Source: Castellaniella ginsengisoli (GTDB lineage Bacteria > Pseudomonadota > Gammaproteobacteria > Burkholderiales > Burkholderiaceae_B). Taken from it: a stretch of DNA of 64,000 bases. Shown here piece after piece: positions 33,563 through 42,777 of the stretch. Both the position numbers and the translations under genes were made by a program. Position 1 is the stretch's first letter; each line of letters starts with the position of its first letter. The stretch lies in NCBI RefSeq assembly GCF_039523235.1, contig NZ_BAAAEX010000009.1; one strand, given 5' to 3'. Under the pieces are notes generated by a model. That model was not told the origin of the DNA and made no database searches. It saw only the letters and a list, made by a program, of their open reading frames with translations.

Positions 33563-34642
33563 ATGACTCCCCCGCTCTGCGCCCAGGACTACGCCGAACT
33601 CGCCCGCTCACGCCTGGACCCGGCGGTCTGGGCCTGGCTGGAATCCGGCGGCGCGGACGAACACACCGCCCAGGCAAATCTGGCCGCCTGGCCCGCGCTG
33701 CGGCTGCGCAGCCGGGTGCTGCGGCCGATGGCGGGCGCCCACACCCGCGTGACGCTGGGCGGGCAAACACTGGCGCACCCTATCCTGATCGCCCCCACCG
33801 CCTGGCACGGCCTGGTCCACGCCGATGCCGAGACCGCCACCGCCCTGGCCGCCGCCGCCACCCGCACCCCCTATGTGCTCAGCGTCCAGTCGGGCACGCC
33901 CATCGAAGCCCTGGCCGCTTTGCCCGAGCCGCCGCTGCTGTGGTTCCAGCTCTACGCCCAGGCCCGCCGCGAAGACACCCTGGCGCTGGCGACCCGCGCC
34001 CTGCGGGCCGGCGCCCGCGCCCTGGTGCTGACGGTGGATGCGCCGGTCAACGGTGTGCGCAACGCCGAGCAACGCAGCGGCTTTCGCGTCCCGGATACGA
34101 TCCGCTCCGTTCATCTGGACGGCCTGTCACCGCCTGCGGCCCGGCCGGCGCCGCCGGGGGGCAGCCCCCTGTTCGACAGCGGCCTGCTCGATGCCGCACC
34201 GGATTGGGACGACGTGGCCTGGCTGCGGGATCAGTTGCCGGCCGGCACACCGCTGTGGCTCAAGGGCATTCTGGATCCCAAGGATGCCCACCTGGCCCTG
34301 GCGCACGGCATCGACGGCCTGATCGTGTCCAACCACGGCGGCCGCTGCCTGGACACCCTGCCGTCCACCTGCGAGGCCCTGCCCGCCGTGGCGCAGGCCG
34401 TGGCGGGGCGCATCCCCCTGCTGGTAGACGGCGGCATCCGGCGCGGCACGGATATCCTCAAGGCGCTGGCGCTCGGAGCTCAGGGCGTGCTGATCGGCCG
34501 GCCCGTGCTGCACGCTCTTGCGGCGGGCGGCGCACCGGCGCTGGCGCACCTGATCCAGGTATTGCGGGGTGAACTGGAAGTGGCGATGGCCCTGACGGGC
34601 TGCCGCACGCTGGCCGACGTGGACGCCCGCGTGCTCTATTGA
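33563..34642 (+). CDS. FMN-dependent alpha-hydroxy acid oxidase/dehydrogenase
   Basis: A 359-residue flavoprotein of the lactate/glycolate oxidase family. FMN contacts are visible in PILIAPTAWHGL, WFQLYAQ and LVDGGIRRGTDILKALALGA, and the catalytic histidine is H258 in VSNHGGR. It oxidises a 2-hydroxy acid such as L-lactate to the keto acid; whether the electron acceptor is oxygen or quinone cannot be told. A second, more distant family member lies at 53515-54678. It is convergent with the DUF2818 gene, 12 nt away. Confidence 0.88.
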   Translation: MTPPLCAQDYAELARSRLDPAVWAWLESGGADEHTAQANLAAWPALRLRSRVLRPMAGAHTRVTLGGQTLAHPILIAPTAWHGLVHADAETATALAAAATRTPYVLSVQSGTPIEALAALPEPPLLWFQLYAQARREDTLALATRALRAGARALVLTVDAPVNGVRNAEQRSGFRVPDTIRSVHLDGLSPPAARPAPPGGSPLFDSGLLDAAPDWDDVAWLRDQLPAGTPLWLKGILDPKDAHLALAHGIDGLIVSNHGGRCLDTLPSTCEALPAVAQAVAGRIPLLVDGGIRRGTDILKALALGAQGVLIGRPVLHALAAGGAPALAHLIQVLRGELEVAMALTGCRTLADVDARVLY

Positions 34643-34654
34643 ATCAGGCCGGCG

Positions 34655-35176
34655 TCAGCGCGGCCGGCGGCGCAGCATGTAGCGCCAGACAAAACCGGGA
34701 TAGCCCAGCACCAGGAACAGGGCCAGGGTCACGGCATAGAACTCCCAGCGCTGCGGAAAGGCATTGCCCAGGTTCAGCTCCAGGGAAAAACCCAGCGTGC
34801 CGACCAGCACGTAGCCCACCAGGACTTCCAGCAGCCGGTCAAAAAAGGATTTGACCCCGCCCGTGCCGCCGCGCCAGCCCGGCAAGGCCAGCAGCGCCCA
34901 GGCGAATGCCAGGCTGAACAGAAGCTTCAGCAGAAACAGCGCCGTGGCGGCGCCGCCGCCGGCGAAAGACCCGCCGACCAGCGCCAGCGTGCCCCAGGAC
35001 CACAACGCCACCCCGGCCAGGAAGACCAGGCCCAGGCCCCAGCGCAGCGCCGCCGGCCCGGCGCCGGAGGCCGCGCCCCAGGGCCAGGGCGCCAGCCGCC
35101 GCTCCAGCAGGAACGGCAGGTTGGCCATGACCAGGGCACAGAGGATGACGATCCAGACCGCCGCCGTCAGGGACAT
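34655..35176 (-). CDS. DUF2818 membrane protein, enlarged form
   Basis: A 173-residue integral membrane protein directly downstream of nuoN. Residues 1-30 (WIVILCALVMANLPFLLERR) and about 108-173 (FDRLLEVLVGYVLVGTLGF, then FPQRWEFYAVTLALFLVLGYPGFVWRYM) match DUF2818, which follows nuo operons in Betaproteobacteria. Family members are usually near 100 residues; here about 70 extra residues forming two more membrane helices are inserted after the first conserved block. Its role in or near complex I is unknown. It lies 13 nt after nuoN and is probably part of the operon. Confidence 0.8.
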   Translation of the reverse strand: MSLTAAVWIVILCALVMANLPFLLERRLAPWPWGAASGAGPAALRWGLGLVFLAGVALWSWGTLALVGGSFAGGGAATALFLLKLLFSLAFAWALLALPGWRGGTGGVKSFFDRLLEVLVGYVLVGTLGFSLELNLGNAFPQRWEFYAVTLALFLVLGYPGFVWRYMLRRRPR

Positions 35177-35189
35177 GAAGACCCGCGCC

Positions 35190-36674
35190 TCAGAAAGCCA
35201 GCGACTGGCGGATGACGTCCACGCACAGGGCCATCAGGCCGCCCGGCAGGATCCCCAGGCCGATCACCAGCAGGCCGTTCACGGACATGACGCCGCGCGT
35301 GGCCAGCGTGCCCGCGCCCAGCGTGATGCTGTCCTCGGGCTCGTCGAAATAGGCGGCCTTCACCACGCGCAGGTAGTAGAAGGCGCCGATCAGCGAGCAC
35401 ATCACCGCGAACACGGCCAGCCACACGTGGCCCGCGCCGACGACGGCCTGCAGCACCACCAGCTTGGCGTAGAAGCCCGACAGCGGCGGAATGCCCGCCA
35501 GCGAGAACATGGACAGCATCAGCACGCCGGCCAGCAGCGGATTGCGGCGGTTCAGGCCCTTGAGGTCGGAGATTTCCTCGCACTCGAAGCCCTGGCGCGA
35601 CATCAGCAGGATGAGGCCGAAGGTGGACAACGTGGTCAGCACGTAGATGACGACGTAGAACAGCGAGGCGCCGTAGGCCTCGGCGCTGGCGCCGGCCTGG
35701 CCCTCGTAGACGCCGGACATCAGGCCCAGGAACACGAAGCCCATCTGGCCGATGGTCGAGTAGGCCAGCATGCGCTTGAAGTTGGACTGGGCGATGGCGA
35801 CGATGTTGCCGACGGCCAGCGACAGCACGGCCAGGATCAGCAGCATCGGCTGCCAATCGACCGCGATGCCGTGCAGGGCCTCGATCAGCAGGCGCAGCGT
35901 GATGACGAGGGCGGCGAATTTCGGGGCCGAACCCACCAGCAGCGTCACCGTGGTCGGCGCGCCCTGGTAGACGTCGGGCGTCCACATGTGGAAGGGCGCG
36001 GCCGTCATCTTGAAGGCCAGACCCGAGACGATGAACACCACGCCGAACACCAGCGGCATGCGATCGGCGCCGCCGTCGCGGATCACCTGGGCGATCTCCA
36101 CCAGGCCGAGCTGGCCGGTGGCGCCGTAGATCATGGACATGCCGTAAAGCAGGATGCCCGAAGCCAGGCAGCCCAGCACGTAGTACTTCATGGCGGCCTC
36201 GGTGGCGGCCAAATGATCGCGGCGCAGGGCCACCAGGCCGTACAGGGCGAAGGACATCAGCTCCACGCCCAGGTACACCGTCAGCATGCTGCCGGCCGAG
36301 ATCATGACGAACACGCCCAGCAGGGTCAACAGCGCCAGGGAGTACATTTCCCCGCCGCGCGCCATCATGTCGCGCTTTTCAGCATAGGCGCGGCCATAGA
36401 TCAGCGTCACGGCGACCGAGATCGCCGACAGGATCTTCAGGAAATGGCCCAATGAATCGGCCACGTACAGGCTGCTGAAGGTGCGGCCCTGCGTGCCCTC
36501 GCCCCACTGCCCCCAGGACACCAGGATGACGACCAGCAGCGCGCCCATGGTCAGCATGAAGGTCATGCGCCGCGTGGGCTCGTTGCCGAAGGCGTCGATC
36601 AGCAGCACGGCCCCGGTCAGCACCAGCAGAACGATCTCGGGAGTCGCCAGCGCGAAGTCGAAAAGATTTTGCAT
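35190..36674 (-). CDS. nuoN: NADH-quinone oxidoreductase subunit N
   Basis: A 494-residue antiporter-like membrane subunit of complex I, one of the three proton-pumping modules. The conserved block VALRRDHLAATEAAMKYYVLGCLASGILLYGMS is present, here seen in two parts around nt 36200, together with the discontinuous helix region (FHMWTPDVYQGAPT). It is the last nuo gene, 12 nt after nuoM. Confidence 0.97.
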   Translation of the reverse strand: MQNLFDFALATPEIVLLVLTGAVLLIDAFGNEPTRRMTFMLTMGALLVVILVSWGQWGEGTQGRTFSSLYVADSLGHFLKILSAISVAVTLIYGRAYAEKRDMMARGGEMYSLALLTLLGVFVMISAGSMLTVYLGVELMSFALYGLVALRRDHLAATEAAMKYYVLGCLASGILLYGMSMIYGATGQLGLVEIAQVIRDGGADRMPLVFGVVFIVSGLAFKMTAAPFHMWTPDVYQGAPTTVTLLVGSAPKFAALVITLRLLIEALHGIAVDWQPMLLILAVLSLAVGNIVAIAQSNFKRMLAYSTIGQMGFVFLGLMSGVYEGQAGASAEAYGASLFYVVIYVLTTLSTFGLILLMSRQGFECEEISDLKGLNRRNPLLAGVLMLSMFSLAGIPPLSGFYAKLVVLQAVVGAGHVWLAVFAVMCSLIGAFYYLRVVKAAYFDEPEDSITLGAGTLATRGVMSVNGLLVIGLGILPGGLMALCVDVIRQSLAF

Positions 36675-36686
36675 AGTGGTTCAGGC

Positions 36687-38186
36687 CTACAGTTTCGAGA
36701 GGGACACGTGTTGCAGCAAGGCTTGCACCGAGGGATGCATCAGGTCCGTGAAGGGCTTGGGGTAAATGCCCATGAACAGCGTCAGAATGGCCAGCAGGCC
36801 CAGGATCAGGAATTCGCGGCTGCAGAGATCGGACATGCCGTCCACCTGCTCGTTGGCCACCGGCCCGAAGGCCACGCGCTTGACCATCCACAACGAATAG
36901 CCCGCGCCCCAGATCAGCGCCGTGGCGGCCAGCAGGCCGATCCAGAAGTTGTACTGCACCGCGCCCAGGATCACCGTGAACTCGCCGATGAAGCCGCTGG
37001 TGCCCGGCAAGCCCGCATTGGCCATCGAGAACAGCACGAAATAGGTGACGAAGCGCGGCATGCGGTGCACCACCCCGCCGTAGGCGTCGATGCGGCGCGT
37101 ATGCAGGCGGTCGTACATGACGCCGATGCACATGAACATGGCGCCCGACACGAAACCGTGCGAGATCATCTGGATGATGGCGCCTTCGAGGCCGGTGACG
37201 TTGAACACGAAGAAGCCCAGGGTGACGAAGCCCATGTGCGCCACGGACGAATACGCCACGAGCTTTTTCATGTCGTCCTGGACGATGGCGACCAGGCCGA
37301 TGTAGATCACCGCGATCAGCGAGAGCGCGATCATCAGGCCGGCCAGGCTGTGAGAGGCGTCCGGAGCGATCGGCAGGGAAAAGCGCAGGAACCCGTAGGC
37401 GCCCAGCTTGAGCATGATCGCCGCCAGCACGATGGAGCCGCCCGTGGGGGCCTCGACGTGGGCGTCGGGCAGCCAGGTATGCACCGGCCACATCGGCACC
37501 TTCACCGCGAAGGCCGCCAGCAGCGCCACGAAGATGAAGACCTGCTCGGTGTAGCCCAGGGGCAGTTGGTGCCAGGTCGCGATGTCGAAAGACCCGCCCG
37601 AGGCGTGCCACAGGTAGATGAAGGCGATCAGGGTCAGCAGCGAGCCCAGCAGCGTGTAGAGGAAGAACTTGAAGGCCGCGTACACGCGGTTCGGTCCGCC
37701 CCAGGCGCCGATGATGATGTACATCGGGATCAGGGTGGCCTCGAAGAACACGTAGAACAGCATGCCGTCCAGGGCGCAGAACACCCCGATCATCAGGCCC
37801 GACAGGATCAGGAACGCGGCCATGTACTGGGCCACGCGGGATTTGATGATTTCCCAGCCGGCCAGCACCACGATGATGGTGATGAAGGCCGTCAGCAGCA
37901 CGAACCACACCGAGATGCCGTCGATCCCGAGATGGTAGTTGAGGTTGAAGGCCTCGATCCACGGCGTTTTCTCGACGAACTGCATGTCGGCCGTGTCCGG
38001 GTTGAAACCGGTGTACAGGGGGATGGTCACCAGCAGCCCGACGACCGAGCCGACCAGCGACAGCATCCGGGCCGGTCCCGGATTGTCGTCCCGGCCGACC
38101 AGCAGCACCAGCAGCCCGAAGAAGATCGGGACGAAGATCGAGAGGGTCAGCCAGGGGAGTGTAGAGGACGCCATTTCGCTAGCCAT
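36687..38186 (-). CDS. nuoM: NADH-quinone oxidoreductase subunit M
   Basis: A 499-residue antiporter-like proton-pumping subunit of complex I. Landmarks are LGIDGISVWFVLL, FFEATLIPMYIIIGAWGG with the conserved glutamate, and VHTWLPDAHVEAPTGGS with the conserved loop. The ATG at 38186 overlaps the nuoL stop (TGATG); an ATG at 38174 (MASSTLPWL) is an alternative start and matches the common family N-terminus equally well. The frame is open further upstream but that stretch is a shifted reading of nuoL. Confidence 0.95.
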   Translation of the reverse strand: MASEMASSTLPWLTLSIFVPIFFGLLVLLVGRDDNPGPARMLSLVGSVVGLLVTIPLYTGFNPDTADMQFVEKTPWIEAFNLNYHLGIDGISVWFVLLTAFITIIVVLAGWEIIKSRVAQYMAAFLILSGLMIGVFCALDGMLFYVFFEATLIPMYIIIGAWGGPNRVYAAFKFFLYTLLGSLLTLIAFIYLWHASGGSFDIATWHQLPLGYTEQVFIFVALLAAFAVKVPMWPVHTWLPDAHVEAPTGGSIVLAAIMLKLGAYGFLRFSLPIAPDASHSLAGLMIALSLIAVIYIGLVAIVQDDMKKLVAYSSVAHMGFVTLGFFVFNVTGLEGAIIQMISHGFVSGAMFMCIGVMYDRLHTRRIDAYGGVVHRMPRFVTYFVLFSMANAGLPGTSGFIGEFTVILGAVQYNFWIGLLAATALIWGAGYSLWMVKRVAFGPVANEQVDGMSDLCSREFLILGLLAILTLFMGIYPKPFTDLMHPSVQALLQHVSLSKL

Positions 38187-40249
38187 CAGTGAACCATCAA
38201 GACGAAGAAAGTGAGAAACACCATGATGCCGATGATCATGGCGAAGGCGTAGTGATAGATGTAGCCGGACTGCAGCAGGCGGGCCGTGGCGGCCGCCGCC
38301 CCCACCAGCCGCGCGCTGCCGTTGACGATCAGGCCGTCGATGAGGCCGCGGTCGCCGCCTTGCCACAGGCCGCGCCCCAGGGCGCGGGCGAAGCGGGCGA
38401 TGACGTTCTCATTGAACCAGTCGAAGTAGTACTTGTTGTCCAGCAAGCGGTAGAGGGGCGCCAGGCTGCGCGCCAGCGCGGCGGGCACCGACGGATTGAC
38501 CAGCCAGCAGTACCAGGCGACCACGAAGCCGGCCAGCAGCAGCAGGAACGGCACGGTCGTGAAACCATGCAGCGCATAGGCCACCCAGCCGTGCCAGTGG
38601 TGCGCCAGTTCGGCCATCGCCGGGTGGTGGGTCATTACCGTGATGCTGTTGCCGAAATAGCCGTCGAACAGCAGCGGATCGATGAACCAGACCCCGGCCA
38701 CCACCGACATCACCGCCAGCAGCGCCAGCGGCAGCGTCACCACCCAGGGCGATTCCTTGGGCAGGCCGCCGGCATGATGATCGTCGTGCGCGGCACCGCC
38801 ATGCGCATGCTCGTCGTGGCCGTGCGCCGCCAGGGTGCGGCCTTCGTCATGATGGACGTGGGCCGGGCCGTGCTCGGTGTCGAAGCGTTCCTTGCCGTGG
38901 AAGACCAGGAAATACAGGCGGAAGGAATACAGCGAGGTCACGAACACGCCGCACAGCGTCGCGTAGTAGGCGAAGTTCGCGCCCCAGACACCGGCTGCGC
39001 CGGCGGCCTCGATGATGTGTTCCTTGGAATAGAAGCCCGAGAAGAACGGCGTGCCTACGAGGGCCAGGGTGCCGATCAGCATGGTGATCCAGGTGATCGG
39101 CATGTACTTGCGCAAGCCGCCCATGTGGCGCATGTCCTGGTCGTGGTGCATGCCCAGGATGACCGAGCCCGCCCCCAGGAACAGCAGCGCCTTGAAGAAC
39201 GCATGCGTCATCAGGTGGAAGATCGCCACCGGATAGGCCGAGGCGCCCAGCGCCACCGTCATGTAGCCCAGTTGCGACAGCGTGGAATAAGCCACCACGC
39301 GCTTGATGTCGTTCTGCACCACCCCGAGAATGCCCAGGAACAGCGCGCCGAAGGCGCCGATCACGATGATGACCGACAGCGCCGTGGGCGACATCTCGAA
39401 CGCGGGCGAGAAGCGGGCCACCATGAAGATGCCGGCCGTCACCATGGTGGCGGCGTGGATCAGGGCGGAAATCGGGGTCGGGCCTTCCATGGAGTCGGGC
39501 AGCCAGACATGCAGCGGCGCCTGGGCGGACTTACCCATGGCGCCCACGAACAGCGCCAGGCAGACCACGGTCAGCAGATGCCATTCGGTGCCCGGGAACA
39601 GCAGGCCGGACAGCCGGTCGACCTGGGCGAAGACTTCGGCGTAGTTGAGGCTGCCGGTGTAGGCGTACAGCAGGCCGATCCCCAGCACGAAGCCGAAGTC
39701 GCCCACGCGGTTCACCATGAAGGCCTTGAGGTTGGCGAACACCGCCGTCGGGCGGCCGTAATAGAAACCGATCAGCAGGTAGGACACCAGGCCCACGGCT
39801 TCCCAGCCGAAGAATAGCTGCAGCATGTTGTTCGACATCACCAGCATCAGCATGGAGAACGTGAACAACGAAATGTACGAGAAGAAGCGCTGGTAGCCCG
39901 GGTCGTCGGACATGTAGCCGATGGTGTAGATATGCACCATCAGCGAAACGGAAGTCACCACCACCATCATCAGCGCCGTCAGCGGATCGATCAGGAAGCC
40001 GATCTCGAACTTGACCGAGCCGATCATGGACCAGGTGTAGACCGTGCCCTCGAAGGTCTGGCCGTCCAGCACCTGCTGCAGCACCAGCAGCGAACCGATG
40101 AAGGAGACCGCCACCCCCAGGATGGTCAGGACGTGCGAGCCCCGGCGTCCCAGCCACGACCCGAGAAAGCCCGTGCCGAAGAAGCCGGCGATCACGGCCG
40201 TGACCAGCGGCGCCAGGGCGATCAGGAGATACAGATTCTGTGCGGACAT
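38186..40249 (-). CDS. nuoL: NADH-quinone oxidoreductase subunit L
   Basis: A 687-residue membrane subunit, the most distal antiporter-like module of complex I, with the long C-terminal lateral helix. It has the conserved LIDPLTALMMVVVTSVS, FFGWEAVGLVSYLLIGF and LHVWLPDSMEGPTPISALIHAATMV segments. A His/Asp-rich cytoplasmic loop (HVHHDEGRTLAAHGHDEHAHG region, around nt 38770-38860) is a local peculiarity seen in many betaproteobacterial NuoL proteins. Confidence 0.97.
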   Translation of the reverse strand: MSAQNLYLLIALAPLVTAVIAGFFGTGFLGSWLGRRGSHVLTILGVAVSFIGSLLVLQQVLDGQTFEGTVYTWSMIGSVKFEIGFLIDPLTALMMVVVTSVSLMVHIYTIGYMSDDPGYQRFFSYISLFTFSMLMLVMSNNMLQLFFGWEAVGLVSYLLIGFYYGRPTAVFANLKAFMVNRVGDFGFVLGIGLLYAYTGSLNYAEVFAQVDRLSGLLFPGTEWHLLTVVCLALFVGAMGKSAQAPLHVWLPDSMEGPTPISALIHAATMVTAGIFMVARFSPAFEMSPTALSVIIVIGAFGALFLGILGVVQNDIKRVVAYSTLSQLGYMTVALGASAYPVAIFHLMTHAFFKALLFLGAGSVILGMHHDQDMRHMGGLRKYMPITWITMLIGTLALVGTPFFSGFYSKEHIIEAAGAAGVWGANFAYYATLCGVFVTSLYSFRLYFLVFHGKERFDTEHGPAHVHHDEGRTLAAHGHDEHAHGGAAHDDHHAGGLPKESPWVVTLPLALLAVMSVVAGVWFIDPLLFDGYFGNSITVMTHHPAMAELAHHWHGWVAYALHGFTTVPFLLLLAGFVVAWYCWLVNPSVPAALARSLAPLYRLLDNKYYFDWFNENVIARFARALGRGLWQGGDRGLIDGLIVNGSARLVGAAAATARLLQSGYIYHYAFAMIIGIMVFLTFFVLMVH

Positions 40250-40256
40250 GGCGTGA

Positions 40257-40565
40257 CTACCCCTTCAGCTGGTCGAGTTTGTCGACGTTGATGGTGCTGA
40301 GATTGCGGAACAGCAGCACCAGGATCGCCAGCCCGATGGCGGCTTCGGCCGCGGCCACGGTCAGCACGAAGAACACGAAGATCTGCCCGGCGGGATCGCC
40401 CGACCCGATGGAAAAGGCGACGAAGTTCATGTTGGCCGCCAGCAGGATCAGTTCGATCGACATCAGCAGCACGATCAGGTTGCGGCGGTTCAGGAAGAAA
40501 CCGAATACGCCCACGGCGAACAGGATCGCCCCGACGATCAGGTAATGGCTCAGGCCTATGGTCAT
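40257..40565 (-). CDS. nuoK: NADH-quinone oxidoreductase subunit K
   Basis: A 102-residue membrane subunit of complex I with three helices. The two conserved membrane glutamates of the proton path are in LMSIELILLAANMNF and AAAEAAIGLAILVLL. Its start overlaps the nuoJ stop by 4 nt. Confidence 0.97.
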   Translation of the reverse strand: MTIGLSHYLIVGAILFAVGVFGFFLNRRNLIVLLMSIELILLAANMNFVAFSIGSGDPAGQIFVFFVLTVAAAEAAIGLAILVLLFRNLSTINVDKLDQLKG

Positions 40566-41188
40566 TTCTCGGCTCCTTCGGATTGCGTATCGGCCGTTTC
40601 GCTCTGCGAGGGGATGCTCACCAAACGCACCCGGTCGGCGGCGCGCACGCGCACCTGCTTGCCGGGATGAGTACGCTTGTAGTCGGCGCGCTTGCGCATG
40701 GTCAGGGCGATGGCGCAGATCATGCCCACCAGCAGGATCACCCCGCCGATCTCGACGGCGTAGGCGTACTCGGTGTACATCGCCGTGCCCAGAGCCAGGG
40801 TATTGTCGAAATCATCGGCCGGGGTCGGCAGCGCCGGGGCGTTGCCCCAGGAACGCAGCACCACGAAGGCCATTTCCAGCACCATGATCCCGCCGATGGT
40901 CAGGCCCAGCGGCAGGTAGACCTTGAGGCCCTGCTTGAGGCCCTCGGTGCGCATGTCGAGCATCATCACGACGAACAGGAACAGCACCATCACGGCGCCG
41001 ACGTAGACGATCACCAGCACCAGCGCCAGGAATTCCGCCTGGATCAGCATCCACATCATGGACGCGGTGAAGAAGGTCAGGATCAGGTGCAGCACCCCGG
41101 TCACGGGGCTGGTGGCCGTGATGACGCGAAACGCCGCCACGACCAGCACGATGGCCAGCAGGTAGAACAGAACAGTATCGAAACTCAT
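40562..41188 (-). CDS. nuoJ: NADH-quinone oxidoreductase subunit J
   Basis: A 208-residue membrane subunit of complex I with five helices; the conserved VIVYVGAVMVLFLFVVMML segment of helix 3 is present. The C-terminal tail of about 40 residues is hydrophilic. The ATG at 41188 (MSFDTVLFYLLA) gives the family start; the open frame beyond it overlaps nuoI and is not homologous. Confidence 0.96.
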   Translation of the reverse strand: MSFDTVLFYLLAIVLVVAAFRVITATSPVTGVLHLILTFFTASMMWMLIQAEFLALVLVIVYVGAVMVLFLFVVMMLDMRTEGLKQGLKVYLPLGLTIGGIMVLEMAFVVLRSWGNAPALPTPADDFDNTLALGTAMYTEYAYAVEIGGVILLVGMICAIALTMRKRADYKRTHPGKQVRVRAADRVRLVSIPSQSETADTQSEGAEK

Positions 41189-41204
41189 GGTCGGTATCCC
41201 GGCA

Positions 41205-41693
41205 TCAACGGTAGGGCGCGTCGGCGGCGCGGCGAGCCGCGATTTCCGACTCGTAGCGGTCGCCCACGGCCAGCAGCATGTCCTTGGTGTAGTACAGGTC
41301 GCCGCGCTTTTCGCCATGGTATTCGTGCAGATGCGTCTCCACGATGGCGTCCGTGGGACAGGCTTCCTCGCAGAAGCCGCAGAAAATGCACTTGGCAAGA
41401 TCGATGTCGTAGCGCGTGGTGCGGCGCGTGCCGTCCTCGCGCTGATGCGACTCGATCGTGATGGCCAGGGCCGGGCAGACCGCCTCGCACAGCTTGCAGG
41501 CGATGCAGCGCTCCTCGCCGTTGGCGTAGCGGCGCTGCGCGTGCAGGCCGCGGAACCGCGGCGAGGCCGGCGTCTTCTCCATCGGATAGCGCAGCGTGAT
41601 CTTGCGCTTGAAGAAGTATTTGCCCGTCAGACGCATGCCTTCGAGCATCTCCTTCAGCATCAGGCTGCCGAAGAAATCCTTGATCGCTTCCAT
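41205..41693 (-). CDS. nuoI: NADH-quinone oxidoreductase subunit I
   Basis: A 162-residue peripheral subunit of complex I that carries clusters N6a and N6b. The two ferredoxin motifs are CIACKLCEAVCP and CIFCGFCEEACP. It passes electrons towards NuoB. Length is normal, and it lies between nuoH and nuoJ with short gaps. Confidence 0.97.
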   Translation of the reverse strand: MEAIKDFFGSLMLKEMLEGMRLTGKYFFKRKITLRYPMEKTPASPRFRGLHAQRRYANGEERCIACKLCEAVCPALAITIESHQREDGTRRTTRYDIDLAKCIFCGFCEEACPTDAIVETHLHEYHGEKRGDLYYTKDMLLAVGDRYESEIAARRAADAPYR

Positions 41694-41703
41694 CTCGTAC
41701 CCC

Positions 41704-42777
41704 TTACTGCCAGATGTTCCAGGGCGTCTGCATCCAGATCGCCACCACCACCAGCCAGATCCCCGTCAGGGGAATGAAGACCTTCCAGCCCAAACGCATG
41801 ATCTGGTCGTAGCGGTAGCGCGGGAACGTCGCGCGGAACCAGATGAACATGGACACCACCACGAAGGTCTTGAGGCCCAGCCACAGCCAGCCCGGCACCC
41901 AGGTGAAGGGCGCGAAGTCCAGCGGCGCGGCCCAGCCGCCCAGGAACATGATCGCGGCCATCGCCGACAGCAGGATCATGTTGGCGTATTCGCCCAGGAA
42001 GAACAGCGCGAAGCCCATCCCGGAGTATTCCACCATGTGCCCCGCCACGATTTCCGATTCGCCTTCGACCACGTCGAAGGGGTGGCGGTTGGTCTCGGCC
42101 ACCGAGGACACGACGTAGATCACGAACAGCGGCAGCAGCGGCAGCCAGTTCCAGGACAGGAAATTCAGGCCCATGCCGGCGAAGTGGCCGACGCTCTGGC
42201 CCTCGACGATGCCCGAAAGATTCAGCGTGCCCGACACCAGCAGCACCGTGACCATGACGAAGCCGATGCCCAACTCGTAGGACACCATCTGCGCCGAGGC
42301 GCGCAGCGCCCCCAGCAAGGCGTACTTCGAGTTCGACGCCCAGCCGGCCATGATGACGCCGTAGACCTCGACCGAGGTGATGGCCAGGATGAAGAGCAGG
42401 CCCGCATTGATGTCGGCCAGCACGACCTCGGGCTGGAACGGGATCACCGCCCAGGCCGCCAGCGCCGGCATCAGCGTCACCACCGGGGCCAGGATGTACA
42501 GCACGCGGTTGGCCTTGGACGGAACGATCAGCTCTTTGGTGAGCAGCTTGAACACGTCGGCGAAGGGCTGCAGCAGGCCGCGATAGCCCACCCGGGTGGG
42601 GCCCAGGCGCACGTGCATGGCGCCGATCATCTTGCGTTCCCAGTAGGTCAGGTAGGCCACGCACAGGATGATAGGCACCGCAATGACGACGATCTTGATC
42701 AGCGTCCAGACCACCAGCCAGGGGGTCTCGCCGATCAGGCCGGTGCCGAAGGCGTTGAGGGTGTTCAGCCAGTCCAT
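41704..42777 (-). CDS. nuoH: NADH-quinone oxidoreductase subunit H
   Basis: A 357-residue membrane subunit forming much of the quinone cavity of complex I. Conserved parts include ERKMIGAMHVRLGPTRVG, QPFADVFKLLTKE and AETNRHPFDVVEGESEIVAG. The ATG at 42777 overlaps the nuoG stop (TAATG); a TTG at 42783 two codons earlier is also possible. Confidence 0.96.
   Translation of the reverse strand: MDWLNTLNAFGTGLIGETPWLVVWTLIKIVVIAVPIILCVAYLTYWERKMIGAMHVRLGPTRVGYRGLLQPFADVFKLLTKELIVPSKANRVLYILAPVVTLMPALAAWAVIPFQPEVVLADINAGLLFILAITSVEVYGVIMAGWASNSKYALLGALRASAQMVSYELGIGFVMVTVLLVSGTLNLSGIVEGQSVGHFAGMGLNFLSWNWLPLLPLFVIYVVSSVAETNRHPFDVVEGESEIVAGHMVEYSGMGFALFFLGEYANMILLSAMAAIMFLGGWAAPLDFAPFTWVPGWLWLGLKTFVVVSMFIWFRATFPRYRYDQIMRLGWKVFIPLTGIWLVVVAIWMQTPWNIWQ

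Noticed and set aside
34851..36455. Long open frame on the plus strand across nuoN (534 codons)
   Set aside because: It is antisense to nuoN, rich in His, Gln and Arg without domain features, and a product of high GC at codon third positions.
38189..39817. Long plus-strand open frame across nuoL (542 codons)
   Set aside because: Antisense shadow of nuoL; low-complexity translation and no ribosome site or homology.
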